A stretch of 64,000 bases of DNA, from assembly GCF_017676385.1 (NCBI RefSeq), contig NZ_JAFFZN010000006.1, positions 62,001-126,000 on the forward strand, written 5' to 3'. Origin of the DNA: Streptomyces spirodelae. Its GTDB lineage: Bacteria; Actinomycetota; Actinomycetes; Streptomycetales; Streptomycetaceae. The notes under the pieces were generated by a model. The model had not been told where the DNA came from and made no database searches. It worked only from the letters and a program-made list of their open reading frames with translations. A program made the translations under genes and the position numbers. This document shows positions 1 through 8,101 of the stretch, one piece after another. How positions within the stretch are numbered: position 1 is the first letter of the stretch; each line of letters starts with the position of its first letter.

Positions 1-1
1 G

Positions 2-430
2 CTGGCCGACCGGCTGCACGAGCGTACCCTCGACGTACGTGATCAGCTCGCCGGCGTCGGGGAATACGCCGAGGGCACGGCGCGGGACGCCGCTTCCACC
101 GTTGCGGACACCACCGAGGGGAGCGGGACCGAGGCGGACGACCAGAGCGCATCCGATGCGCCGGGCGCCCGCGCCTCGAACGCAGCCGACAAGAGCGCCG
201 GCTCGGCGCGCAGGGCCACTGGCACCGCGAAGAAGACTCCGGCCAAGCGGCCCGCCAAGAAGCGGACGGCGAGCCGGGCACCCGCGAAGCAGGCCGCATC
301 GTCCTCCTCGGCGGCCTCGGGCCGCTCCCGGCCGGCGAAGCGGACCGGCACCGGTACCGAGTCCACCGCGAAGTCCTCCCCTACGAGGGCGCAGAGCAGC
401 GGTGCGAAGGGAGGCCGGAGCCGTGGCTGA
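2..430 (+). CDS. Gas vesicle cluster protein, C-terminal part (GvpY position)
   Basis: The 5' end lies outside the window; 142 residues are visible in frame 2, ending at TGA 428-430. The visible N-terminal part (ADRLHERTLDVRDQLAGVG) looks helical. The rest is a disordered tail: first Asp/Glu/Ser-rich, then Lys/Arg/Ala-rich with KKTPAKRPAKKR-like stretches, ending in Ser/Thr/Gly. No catalytic motif is visible. Its stop overlaps the GTG start of gvpZ by eight bases, so it belongs to the gas vesicle operon. In Streptomyces gvp clusters the gene before gvpZ is gvpY, so position suggests GvpY; I have no domain-level proof. The basic tail resembles other low-complexity gas vesicle accessory proteins. 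Confidence 0.6.
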   Translation: MADRLHERTLDVRDQLAGVGEYAEGTARDAASTVADTTEGSGTEADDQSASDAPGARASNAADKSAGSARRATGTAKKTPAKRPAKKRTASRAPAKQAASSSSAASGRSRPAKRTGTGTESTAKSSPTRAQSSGAKGGRSRG

Positions 431-1442
431 GACGCGGACGGACAACGGTGGCGGCACACTGCCCGGCGGTCTCGACCCCGAGGCGACGGACCGGCTGAAG
501 TCGGTGGCACGTGACTTCGCCATGGCCGAGGCGGAGAGGCTGCTCGCCGGGCTGGGCCGCAAGCTCGGCCAGGCGACCGGGAAACTCAACGATGTGGCGG
601 AGGGCAACAGCCCCGGCTTCGCCGAGCTGGTTCGCGAGGGCGTACGGAAGACAACCGAGGGCAAGGGCCCCCTGCGTACCGCGTTGGAGGTCGGCGGCGG
701 CCGGCTCAAGGACAAGGCCGTCGAGGGCGTCAAGGGCATGTTCGGCGGCGCGGGCAAGCAGCGGAAGGGGAGCGGCGGCCAGAAGCCCGTCGTGATCCTG
801 GAGTACGTCGATGTGGGCGTGCCCGTCTCCGACGCGTACAACCAGTGGACACAGCTTCAGGACTTCAGCTCCTTCACCAAGGGCGTGCAGGACGTCACGG
901 TTGCCGACGACACCACCTCCGACTGGAAGGCGAAGATCTTCTGGTCCAGCCGGAGCTGGAAGGCGACCACCACCGAGCAGATTCCGGATCAGCGCATCGC
1001 CTGGACGTCGGAAGGTGCCAAGGGCAGCACCAAGGGAGTGGTGACGTTCCATGAGCTCACCGAGCGACTCACCCGCGTCGTGCTGCTGATCGAGTACTAC
1101 CCCAAGGGGTTGTTCGAGAAGACCGGCAACATCTGGCGCGCCCAGGGCCGCAGGGCACGGCTCGACCTCAAGCACTATGTGCGCCACATCTCCATGAAGG
1201 GCGAGGCGGACGAGGGCTGGCGCGGGGAGATCCGCGACGGCGAGGTCGTCGTCACCCACGAGGACGCGGTCGCCGAAGAGGAGCGAACCGCCGAGGAGGA
1301 CGCGGAGGACTACGACGAGGTCGACGCCGAGGCCCCTGAGGACGACTACGGGGACGAGTACGTCGACGAGTACGTCGACGAGCCGGAAGAGTACGAGGAA
1401 GAGCCTGAGGAGGACTACGCGACGGCGGGTGAGCGCCGATGA
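423..1442 (+). CDS. gvpZ: GvpZ-like gas vesicle cluster protein with SRPBCC domain
   Basis: 339 residues from GTG 423, chosen because it overlaps the upstream stop and opens with VAETRTDNGGG; the longer in-frame ATG at 39 would run through the upstream gene. Residues about 20-110 are helical and Gly/Lys-rich (ERLLAGLGRKLGQATG). Residues about 125-255 form an SRPBCC/START-like (polyketide cyclase/dehydrase) fold with the typical VDVGVPVSDAYNQWTQLQDF opening. The last 80 residues are almost all Asp, Glu and Tyr, including a duplicated DEYV. SRPBCC proteins bind hydrophobic ligands; its role in gas vesicle assembly is not established. The stop overlaps the gvpJ start (ATGA). Confidence 0.8.
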   Translation: MAETRTDNGGGTLPGGLDPEATDRLKSVARDFAMAEAERLLAGLGRKLGQATGKLNDVAEGNSPGFAELVREGVRKTTEGKGPLRTALEVGGGRLKDKAVEGVKGMFGGAGKQRKGSGGQKPVVILEYVDVGVPVSDAYNQWTQLQDFSSFTKGVQDVTVADDTTSDWKAKIFWSSRSWKATTTEQIPDQRIAWTSEGAKGSTKGVVTFHELTERLTRVVLLIEYYPKGLFEKTGNIWRAQGRRARLDLKHYVRHISMKGEADEGWRGEIRDGEVVVTHEDAVAEEERTAEEDAEDYDEVDAEAPEDDYGDEYVDEYVDEPEEYEEEPEEDYATAGERR

Positions 1443-1792
1443 GTACGCCGATGCCCGCCGGCAGCAGGCTGCCCGAGCGATACGAGGGCGGCAGCAGCGC
1501 GAACCTCGCCGACATCCTGGAGCGGGTTCTGGACAAGGGCGTGGTGATCGCGGGTGACATCCGCATCAACCTGCTCGACATCGAACTGCTGACCATCAAG
1601 CTGCGGCTGATCGTCGCCTCCGTCGACAAGGCCAAGGAGATGGGCATCGACTGGTGGGAGACCGACCCCGCGCTCAGCTCCCGCGCAAGGCGGGGGCAAC
1701 TGGCCGAGGAGAACGAGCAGTTGCGCCGCCGTATCGCGGAACTGGAGCAGCGCGGGCCGGAACGCCTGGAGGGAGAGCGCCATGAACGGTGA
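1439..1792 (+). CDS. gvpJ: Gas vesicle protein GvpJ (GvpA/J family)
   Basis: 117 residues. The core NLADILERVLDKGVVIAGDI followed by LLTIKLRLIVASVDKAKE and GIDWWE is the hallmark of the GvpA/GvpJ family, small hydrophobic proteins of the gas vesicle shell or its tips. GvpA itself ends soon after this core; here about 40 further residues form a charged coiled coil (EENEQLRRRIAELEQ), which fits a minor GvpJ-type protein better than the main shell protein GvpA. The start overlaps the gvpZ stop and the stop overlaps the gvpF/L start by eleven bases, so translation is probably coupled. Confidence 0.9.
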   Translation: MSTPMPAGSRLPERYEGGSSANLADILERVLDKGVVIAGDIRINLLDIELLTIKLRLIVASVDKAKEMGIDWWETDPALSSRARRGQLAEENEQLRRRIAELEQRGPERLEGERHER

Positions 1793-2576
1793 GCTGCGGT
1801 ACGTCTACGCGGTGACCGCGCCCCTCCCGGCGCCTCTGCCCGACGGAGTACGGGGCGTGAGCGGCGCCGTCCCGTACGCCGTCCACCACGCGGGACTGCA
1901 GGCCGTCGTCAGCCGGGTCCCCGAGGCGGACTTCGCCGAGGAGCCGCTCCGCGCCCACCTGGAGGACCTGGCGTGGCTGGAGGAGACGGCCAGGGCCCAC
2001 CAGGCCGTGGTGGACGCGCTCACCGCCCTCACCTGCCCCCTGCCGCTGCGCCTGGCCACCGTCTACCGGGACGAGGAGGGCGTGCGGCGCGCGCTGGAGG
2101 ACGGCGGTCAGGACTTCAGAGCCACGCTGGACCGGCTGGACGGCCGCGTCGAGTGGGGCGTGAAGGTCTACGCGCGCCCGGCCACCGAACCGGCCGCAGC
2201 GGCGGGGTCGGCGCCGGCCAGCGGGCGGGAGTTCCTGCGCCGGCGCAGGCAGGAGGTCACCTCGCGGGAGAACGCGCTGGCCGAGGCCGAGGAACTCGGC
2301 CGTACGCTGCACGCGGCGCTCACGGCACAGGCCGAGGACGTGCGGGTGTACCCCGCGCAGAACCCGCAGCTCTCGCGGGTGCCCGGGCAGAATCTGCTGA
2401 ACGCCGCCTATCTGGTGCCCCGTGAGCGGTCCGAGGAGTTCGTCGGCCGCGTGGAGCGGCTGGGCGCGCACGATCCCACGGTGCGGGTCGAGCTGACCGG
2501 CCCGTGGGCGCCGTACTCGTTCGCGGCGGCGGACGCACCGGGCCGGGAGGGTGCCCATGACAGCGCCGTCTCCTGA
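1782..2576 (+). CDS. gvpL: Gas vesicle protein GvpF/GvpL family
   Basis: 264 residues, start ATG 1782 behind GGAGAG. Opens with LRYVYAVTAPLPAPLPDGVRG, typical for GvpL/F, then has the family core with CPLPLRLATVYRDEEGVRRAL and VEWGVKVYARP, and closes with RVELTGPWAPYSF, the conserved end of the family. GvpF/L proteins are minor structural or chaperone-like components that bind GvpA during nucleation. In Streptomyces clusters gvpF lies upstream near gvpA and gvpL between gvpJ and gvpS, so the position argues for gvpL. The gene overlaps both neighbours. Confidence 0.9.
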   Translation: MNGELRYVYAVTAPLPAPLPDGVRGVSGAVPYAVHHAGLQAVVSRVPEADFAEEPLRAHLEDLAWLEETARAHQAVVDALTALTCPLPLRLATVYRDEEGVRRALEDGGQDFRATLDRLDGRVEWGVKVYARPATEPAAAAGSAPASGREFLRRRRQEVTSRENALAEAEELGRTLHAALTAQAEDVRVYPAQNPQLSRVPGQNLLNAAYLVPRERSEEFVGRVERLGAHDPTVRVELTGPWAPYSFAAADAPGREGAHDSAVS

Positions 2577-2838
2577 GCCGTACGAGCCGTACGAGCCGTT
2601 CGAGCCGCCGTACGAGCCGGGCGGCCCGGTGGCCGTCGACTCCCAGGAGCCGCTGGCCAGGCGGCAGGTGGCCCTGGTCGATCTGCTGGACCGGCTGCTG
2701 GGCACCGGCGCTGTGCTCACCGGGTCGCTCACCCTGGGAATCGCCGATGTGGACCTGGTGCGGATCGATCTGCGCGCCCTGATCAGCTCCGTCAACGCGC
2801 GCGTCCCCTCGCCCTGGGAGGGAGGGCAGCCCCTGTGA
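2557..2838 (+). CDS. gvpS: Gas vesicle protein GvpS (GvpA/J-like)
   Basis: 93 residues from ATG 2557; a GTG at 2551 is also in frame, but GGGAGG (2545-2550) sits at the right distance only for the ATG. The N-terminus has near-repeats of Tyr-Glu-Pro (PYEPYEPFEPPYEP). Then comes the GvpA-type core VALVDLLDRLLGTGAVLTG, LTLGIADVDLVRIDLRALISS. GvpS is a short GvpA/J paralogue found in actinobacterial gas vesicle clusters. The gene starts inside the end of gvpL and its stop overlaps the gvpK GTG. Confidence 0.85.
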   Translation: MTAPSPEPYEPYEPFEPPYEPGGPVAVDSQEPLARRQVALVDLLDRLLGTGAVLTGSLTLGIADVDLVRIDLRALISSVNARVPSPWEGGQPL

Positions 2839-3137
2839 CACGTACGACCGAGACCCGCTCGGCGCCCCGGCGGCTCGACTTCGACCCCGACACGGTCGAG
2901 CACGACCTCGCCGCGCTGGTGCTGACCGTCGTCGAGCTGCTGCGGCAACTGGTGGAGCGGCAGGCCCTGCGCCGCGTGGAGGTGGGGGACCTGGACGAGG
3001 ACCAGGAGGAGCGCATCGGGATGACGCTGATGCTCCTGGAGGACCGCATGGAGCTGCTGCGGGAACGATTCGGGCTGACACCCGAGGAGCTGAACCTGGA
3101 CCTCGGCCCGCTGGGTCCCCTGCTGCCTACCGACTGA
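2835..3137 (+). CDS. gvpK: Gas vesicle protein GvpK
   Basis: 100 residues, GTG start overlapping the gvpS stop. The family signature is clear: LDFDPDTVEHDLAALVLTVV, ELLRQLVERQALRRVE, DEDQEERIGMTLMLLEDRM and the closing LNLDLGPLGPLL. GvpK is a conserved minor gas vesicle protein needed for vesicle formation in several organisms; its exact role is unresolved. It is the last gene of the visible operon, and a new transcription unit starts 28 bases downstream. Confidence 0.93.
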   Translation: MTRTTETRSAPRRLDFDPDTVEHDLAALVLTVVELLRQLVERQALRRVEVGDLDEDQEERIGMTLMLLEDRMELLRERFGLTPEELNLDLGPLGPLLPTD

Positions 3138-3165
3138 GTCCGCCCCGAGCTGTTGGATCTCGCCT

Positions 3166-3885
3166 ATGAACGACGCGTTCTTCTCTTCGCTGGGCCAGGG
3201 CTGGCCGCAGTTCGCCGACCTCGCCCTGGCCTTCGTCCTGACCTCGCTGATCGGCCTGGAGCGGCGGGCCAAGCGCAAGAGCGCCGGGCTGCGCACCCAT
3301 ACGCTGGTGGGGCTCGGTGCCGCGCTCTTCATGCTGGTCAGCAAGTACGGCTTCGCCGATCTGATGGGCATGGAGGACGTCTCCTTCGATCCGTCCCGGA
3401 TCGCGGCCCAGGTGGTCTCGGGCGTCGGCTTCCTCGGCGCCGGCGTCATCTTCCTGCGCCGTGACGTGGTGCGCGGGCTGACCACGGCGGCGATCGTCTG
3501 GCTCTCGGCGGCGGTCGGGATGGCGTGCGGCGCCGGGTTGCCGCTGCTGGCCGTCGCGGTGGTGGCGATGCACTTCCTCACGGTGTGGGGGTTCACCAAG
3601 CTCAGCGACCTGCTGCCCGGCGTGGAACCCGGCCGGCTGCGGCTCACCTACGAGGAAGGCAGAGGAGTGCTGGCCACCACGCTGACCCTGTGCACGGAGC
3701 GCGGTTTCGTGGTGACCGAGACGAACGTCGAGCAAGTGGAGGAGCCGCGCCCCGACCTGACCAAGCTCACCCTCTCGGTGTCAGGACCCGGCTCGGTGCC
3801 GGAGCTGGTGGGCGAGCTGATGACGGTGCCCGGTGTGCTCGCGGTCAACGGCAGGTCCGCCGCCGGCGCGCACGAGGGGGACTGA
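3166..3885 (+). CDS. MgtC/SapB family membrane protein
   Basis: 239 residues. The N-terminal 140 residues hold four or five transmembrane segments with the MgtC/SapB signature: LTSLIGLERRAKRKSAGLRT, HTLVGLGAALFMLVS, VSGVGFLGAGVIF and VRGLTTAAIVWLSAAVGMA. The C-terminal 90 residues form a soluble ACT-like domain (LATTLTLCTERGFVV to MTVPGVLAVNG). MgtC proteins are linked to growth at low magnesium and to control of membrane ATPase activity, not to proven ion transport. It stands alone downstream of the gvp operon. Confidence 0.9.
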   Translation: MNDAFFSSLGQGWPQFADLALAFVLTSLIGLERRAKRKSAGLRTHTLVGLGAALFMLVSKYGFADLMGMEDVSFDPSRIAAQVVSGVGFLGAGVIFLRRDVVRGLTTAAIVWLSAAVGMACGAGLPLLAVAVVAMHFLTVWGFTKLSDLLPGVEPGRLRLTYEEGRGVLATTLTLCTERGFVVTETNVEQVEEPRPDLTKLTLSVSGPGSVPELVGELMTVPGVLAVNGRSAAGAHEGD

Positions 3886-4003
3886 GCGTCGCCCCGCCCC
3901 GGGTCCCGTTCAGTTGTTCGCCTCCGGAGCAGGAGCCAGGTTTCCCTTCGTCCCACACGGAAACCCCGAGTGGTGACACCGCGAGCCGAAGGGGGCTGAG
4001 CAC

Positions 4004-4378
4004 ATGAACGCGGACGTCACCGCGACGGCCATGGACCTCGCCGCTCGTGACCACCTGATCGGCCTGGTGCCCGGGCTCATCGGGCTGCTGATCGTGGCCG
4101 CGCTGATCGGTGCCGTCTGGCTCGGCATCCGGATCAAGAACCGCGAGCCCGAACCGCCCGAGCCCGACGAGCAGCCGCACCTGCCGGACAGCGGCCCGAC
4201 AGTGGAGGTCACGGAGAACCGCGAGCCGGACGAGTTGCCCCGCGACGGCATCCGCAGGCTCCCGCACAGCGGTGTGTACGACCACGGCGACCGCGAGAGC
4301 CACCCCGACGAGCCGCCCAGGCGCAAGAAGTGGGAGCCCGGCAAGAGCGGATCCTTCGGCAGCGGAGGTCCCGGCTGA
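4004..4378 (+). CDS. Small membrane protein, DUF6479-like
   Basis: 124 residues. One strong transmembrane segment (residues about 20-45, LIGLVPGLIGLLIVAALIGAVWLGIRI as a continuous hydrophobic run), then a polar cytoplasmic tail rich in Glu, Pro, Arg and Lys (ENREPDELP, SGVYDHGDRESH, PPRRKKWEPGKSG). The layout matches the DUF6479 family of small Streptomyces membrane proteins, whose function is unknown. A good ribosome site (AAGGGGG) precedes ATG 4004. It stands alone between mgtC and the M23 peptidase gene. Confidence 0.65.
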   Translation: MNADVTATAMDLAARDHLIGLVPGLIGLLIVAALIGAVWLGIRIKNREPEPPEPDEQPHLPDSGPTVEVTENREPDELPRDGIRRLPHSGVYDHGDRESHPDEPPRRKKWEPGKSGSFGSGGPG

Positions 4379-4578
4379 CCCGGACACTCCGCCACTGACG
4401 GCCACCAAGCGCATCCGGCGCCGGTACGCAGGCGCTCCCGCAGCAGTCCGGGGGCTCCCGCTCCGGCGCCGAAGTACACCCGTCCTGGGGACAGCACGCT
4501 GCGACGAACGGCCCAAGCCCCCCGCGTGCCGCGTCGTCGCACCCGCTCTCACCCGGTGCGCGGCCCCACGATCGTGGC

Positions 4579-5688
4579 ATGACTCAGGTCGTACGCAAGA
4601 GACGGACGGCGGCTCCGCTGACCGCACTGGTGTGTGCCGTGGTTCTCGCAAGCGGTGCCCCCCGGGCGGCGGGAGACGCCCCCACGAAGGGCGCGGCCGA
4701 GGCCGCGCAGCCGATGCCCGCCCGGATCGCCTCGCTCTACCGGGAGGCTGCGGTGGCCTCAGCGCGCTACGAGGCCGCCCACCGCAAGGCGGCGGCGCAG
4801 CGCGCGGATCTCGCCCGCACCAGCCGGGCCGTCAGAGCGGGGGAGCACAAGCTGCGGCGGCTGCACCAGCAGCTCGGCGCCGTCGCCCGCAAGCAGTACC
4901 AGGAGGGCGGCTGGGCCCCCGCCACCCGGCTGCTGACGACCAGCGCCCCTGACACCCTGCTGGACAAGCTGCGCTCCCAGCGTCAGGGCGATCACGCCTT
5001 CCGGCGGCTGCTGCACGCCACCCGGGACACCCAGCGCAACCTGGTCCGCGACCGGACGCGACAGCGGACCCAACTGGCCACGCTGCAGGCCGGCGCCGAG
5101 CGGCAGCGCCGCGCCAAGCACGTCGTCGAACAGCGGCTGGCGCAGGCCAGGGAGCGGATGCGCCAGGCGCGGGAGGAGCGTGCGGCGCGGGCAGCGGGCC
5201 CGATCTCCCGCGCGGCGCTGCGGGCCGAGCCCGGCTCCGGTGGCTGCGCCTACAGCCCGCCGCCCAAGCACCGGCCCGTCGGCGCGAGCTGGGTGACGCC
5301 GGTGGAGGACTACCAGCTGTCGGCGGGGTTCGCCTCAGCGGGCAAGCGCTGGGCCGGCAGCCACACGGGCCAGGACTTCGCGGTCGGCGTCGGCACCCCG
5401 GTGCGGGCCGTCGGCGCGGGCACCGTCGTCAAGACGAACTGTGGCGGGCCGTTCGGCAACCACATCGTCATCAGGCACCCCAACGGCTACTACACCCAGT
5501 ACGCGCACCTGTCCCGTATCCAGACCAGGCCGGGCGACCGTGTACGGACAGGGGAGCAGATCGGCCTGTCCGGCAACACCGGCAACTCGACCGGCCCGCA
5601 CCTCCACTTCGAGGTACGGCTCACCCCCGAGGTGGGCTCGGGCATCGACCCGGTGCCGTGGCTGCGCAGCCGCGGGGTGAACGTCTGA
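4579..5688 (+). CDS. Secreted M23 family metallopeptidase (peptidoglycan endopeptidase)
   Basis: 369 residues. Signal peptide (RKRRTAAPLTALVCAVVLASG, split near AAGDA), then a long coiled coil at about 50-215 (EHKLRRLHQQLGAVARKQYQ), then the LytM/M23 domain at about 235-365. Zinc ligands are visible: His and Asp in SHTGQDFAV, and the HLHFEV motif near the end. Peptidases of this class cut cross-bridges or stem peptides of peptidoglycan; the coiled-coil form resembles EnvC or RipA-like hydrolases that act in cell separation, often needing activation. Single gene. Confidence 0.93.
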   Translation: MTQVVRKRRTAAPLTALVCAVVLASGAPRAAGDAPTKGAAEAAQPMPARIASLYREAAVASARYEAAHRKAAAQRADLARTSRAVRAGEHKLRRLHQQLGAVARKQYQEGGWAPATRLLTTSAPDTLLDKLRSQRQGDHAFRRLLHATRDTQRNLVRDRTRQRTQLATLQAGAERQRRAKHVVEQRLAQARERMRQAREERAARAAGPISRAALRAEPGSGGCAYSPPPKHRPVGASWVTPVEDYQLSAGFASAGKRWAGSHTGQDFAVGVGTPVRAVGAGTVVKTNCGGPFGNHIVIRHPNGYYTQYAHLSRIQTRPGDRVRTGEQIGLSGNTGNSTGPHLHFEVRLTPEVGSGIDPVPWLRSRGVNV

Positions 5689-5772
5689 GCAGACCCGGTC
5701 CGCAAGCACATCAGGGTGGAGCCCGACCGCCGGCTCCACCGCACACCCCGCACCGACCGGCGGTTCAGGCGG

Positions 5773-6580
5773 TCACGGCTGTGCCATCGTGCGGTTCATC
5801 GCCAGGTTGGAGACCAGCAGTCCGCCGTCCACCGGAAGGCTGACGCCGGTGATCCAGGCGGCGTCCCGGGAGGCCAGGAAGGCCACGGCGGCGGCGATGT
5901 CGGACGGCTCGCCGACCCGGCCCAGCGGTGGGGGCACCTCCCGGACGGAGTCTGGGGAGAGCCTGGACCTCCTCCAGCACCTGGGCCCGGTCCCGCCACA
6001 CGTCGGTGCGCACCGTGCCCGGCTCCACCAGGTTGACCCGCACCCCGCGCGGTGCGGATTCGACGGCCAGGGTGCGGGTGAGGGAGGCCAGCGCGGCCTT
6101 GGCGGCGCTGTAGGCGTGGTTGCCGAAGTGCTGTTCGGCGTTGACCGAGCCGATGTTGACGACGGCGCCCCGGCCCGGGGCCCGGGTCAGCAGCGGCAGC
6201 GCAGCGCGGGCGCACCGTGCGGCACCGTGCAGGCAGACCTCGAAGTCCTCGTACCAGGGTGCCTCTTCGCCCTCCTCGAAGCGGGCCGGGTCGCGGTGGC
6301 AGGCGTAGGCGTTGTTGACGAGGACCTCCAGGCCGCCGAACGCCTCGGCGGCGCGGTCGACCGCGGCCTGCACGGCCGCGCCGTCGGTCACGTCGCAGCC
6401 GTGGGACTCGGCCCGGCCGCCGTCGGCGCGGATACCGGCGGCGGCCCGGGCCGCACGCTCCGGGTCCCGGTCCGTGACCAGGACCCGGGCGCCCTCCTCG
6501 GCGAGGCGGCGTGCGACGGCCGCCCCGATGCCTTGTCCGGCGCCGGTCACCAGCGCCCCGTACCCGTCGAATCGCATCAT
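5773..6580 (-). pseudogene. SDR family oxidoreductase, reading frame broken by a 34-bp repeat
   Basis: The first 210 codons encode a good short-chain dehydrogenase: cofactor motif TGAGQGIG, NNAY (NNAG equivalent), the catalytic serine in NIGSVN and YSAAK. After LEEVQ the frame is lost. The expected ending ([37 protein letters not shown], stop at 5773) is intact but in another frame. Between the halves lies a 34-bp repeat at 5929-5962; removing exactly these bases gives [16 protein letters not shown] in one frame. As written, the frame continues to a stop at 5765 with a scrambled Arg/Gly/Pro-rich tail. The enzyme is probably inactive unless this is a sequencing error. It is convergent with the M23 gene. 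Confidence 0.85.
5929..5962. repeat. 34-bp GC-rich interspersed repeat inserted in the SDR gene
   Basis: The bases read TGGGGGCACCTCCCGGACGG followed by AGTCTGGGGAGAGC. The arms (GGGGGCACCTCCC and the C-rich complement of TCTGGGGAGAG) make an imperfect hairpin. Sequences of this type (GGGGGYACCTCCC...CTGGGGGAG) recur in Streptomyces genomes as small interspersed repeats; this is from memory of the genus, not from a search. It sits where a conserved SDR motif should continue, and its length (1 modulo 3) explains the frameshift. Confidence 0.7.
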
Positions 6581-6584
6581 CCGA

Positions 6585-8090
6585 TCATGTCAGAAGGTCC
6601 TCTCCCTCGCGCTCGGCCGCGGCGGGTTCCGCTGTCCGGGACCGCTCCGCCGTCTGGTCGGCCATCTTGTTGTGCTGCTCCTCCCAGGTGGACAGGGCGA
6701 GTCCGCAGGCGTGGTCCATGTGCCGCAGCTTCTCCAGGCGCAGCTCGACGCGGCGGCCGGCGGGGAGCGCGTCCAACTGGTCCTGGAGCTTGGGGAGCCG
6801 CAGGAACGTGGCGTTGCCCAGCACGGTGACCCGCAGCGGCAGGTCCTCGCCCGGGTCCTCCGTCTCCACGTGGATGTGCGAGGTCTCCCAGGCGGTCTTG
6901 ACGACCGCCATCAGCAGCCCGAGCAGCACGCCCTCGAACATGTTGGTGAGGACGATGGCCAGCGCGGTGACGGCCAGCACCACCGCCTCGGCCCGGTGCT
7001 GGCGCCACATCGGGCCCAGCTCGCGCAGCGGGATCAGTTTCCAGCCCGCGTGGACCAGGATGCCCGCCAGCGCGGAGAGCGGGATCATGCCCAGTACGCC
7101 GGGGATCGCGGCGGCGAACACCAGCAGCCACACGCCGTGCAGCACCCGGGAGACCTTTGTCTTCGCACCGGCGGCCACGTTGGCCGAGCTGCGGACGATG
7201 ACCGCCGTCATGGGCAGCGCGCCCAGCACCCCGCACACGGTGTTACCCGCGCCCTGGGCCATCAGCTCCTTGTCGTAGTCGGTACGCGGCCCGTCGTGCA
7301 GCCGGTCGACGGCGGCCGCGCTGAACAGCGACTCGGCGGAGGCGATCAGCGTGAAGGCCAGCACCGTGCTCAGCATGCCGATCGAGGCCAGATTGCCGAA
7401 GTCGCCCAGCCCCGGCGGCTGTACGGCGTCCAGCAGTCCCTTGACCTCGACGCGTGCGATGGGCAGGTCGAAGACCGCCGTAGCGGCGGTGGCCAGCAGA
7501 ACGGCGGCCAGCGGCGCGGGCAGCACCCGGGCCCCGGCGGACCACTTGGGCCACAACAGCAGCACGGCGATCGTCCCGGCGCCGACGGCGAACGCCGTCA
7601 GCGCGGCGCTGTCGCCCACCGTGTCCAGTACCAGCCCGCCCAGACCGAGGATCTTCTCCGGGCCGCTGCCGGGGGCCTTGGCGTCGGCCAGCGAGTAGAG
7701 CTGACCGGCGATCAGCACCAGGCCGATACCGGCGAGCATGCCCTGGACGACCGATACGGAGATCGCCCGGAACCAGCGGCCGAGCCGCAGCGCGCCCATC
7801 AGCAGCTGCAGCAGCCCGGCCAGCAGCACCAGGACACCGAGCGCGCTGACGCCGTAGGTCTGCACGGCCTCGTACACCAGTACCGTCAACCCGGCGGCCG
7901 GGCCGCTGACCTGGATGCTGCTGCCCGGCAGGAAGCCGGTCACCAGCCCGCCCACGATGCCGGTGACCAGACCGAGTTCGGCCGGTACCCCGGAGGCGAC
8001 GGCGATGCCCACGCACAGCGGCACCGCGACGAGGAAGACGACGAGCGAGGCGGTGAAGTCCGCCCGCAGCAGGTTTTTCGAGTACGTCAT
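6585..8090 (-). CDS. SulP family anion transporter (likely bicarbonate)
   Basis: 501 residues from ATG 8090 (MTYSKNLLRADFTASLVVFL), preceded by GAGGTGG; upstream in-frame codons lie in the carbonic anhydrase gene and are not used. About ten to twelve transmembrane segments with the SulP pattern: VAVPLCVGIAVASGVPAELG, GSSIQVSGPAAGLTVLVY, TNMFEGVLLGLL. A short C-terminal STAS-like domain follows (residues about 410-480). It lies 11 bases downstream of a carbonic anhydrase gene on the same strand. SulP-carbonic anhydrase pairs point to bicarbonate rather than sulfate uptake, though the substrate is inferred. Confidence 0.92.
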   Translation of the reverse strand: MTYSKNLLRADFTASLVVFLVAVPLCVGIAVASGVPAELGLVTGIVGGLVTGFLPGSSIQVSGPAAGLTVLVYEAVQTYGVSALGVLVLLAGLLQLLMGALRLGRWFRAISVSVVQGMLAGIGLVLIAGQLYSLADAKAPGSGPEKILGLGGLVLDTVGDSAALTAFAVGAGTIAVLLLWPKWSAGARVLPAPLAAVLLATAATAVFDLPIARVEVKGLLDAVQPPGLGDFGNLASIGMLSTVLAFTLIASAESLFSAAAVDRLHDGPRTDYDKELMAQGAGNTVCGVLGALPMTAVIVRSSANVAAGAKTKVSRVLHGVWLLVFAAAIPGVLGMIPLSALAGILVHAGWKLIPLRELGPMWRQHRAEAVVLAVTALAIVLTNMFEGVLLGLLMAVVKTAWETSHIHVETEDPGEDLPLRVTVLGNATFLRLPKLQDQLDALPAGRRVELRLEKLRHMDHACGLALSTWEEQHNKMADQTAERSRTAEPAAAEREGEDLLT

Positions 8091-8101
8091 GACGCCACCT
8101 C

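Noticed and set aside
2580..2620. TACGAGCCG repeats as a DNA-level minisatellite
   Set aside because: They lie in the gvpS N-terminus and are explained by its Tyr-Glu-Pro-rich coding sequence.
1674..3647. Long minus-strand open frame (657 codons) opposite gvp genes
   Set aside because: It is antisense to four genes with strong family matches, is Arg/Pro/Ser-rich, and shows no domain. High GC makes such frames common.
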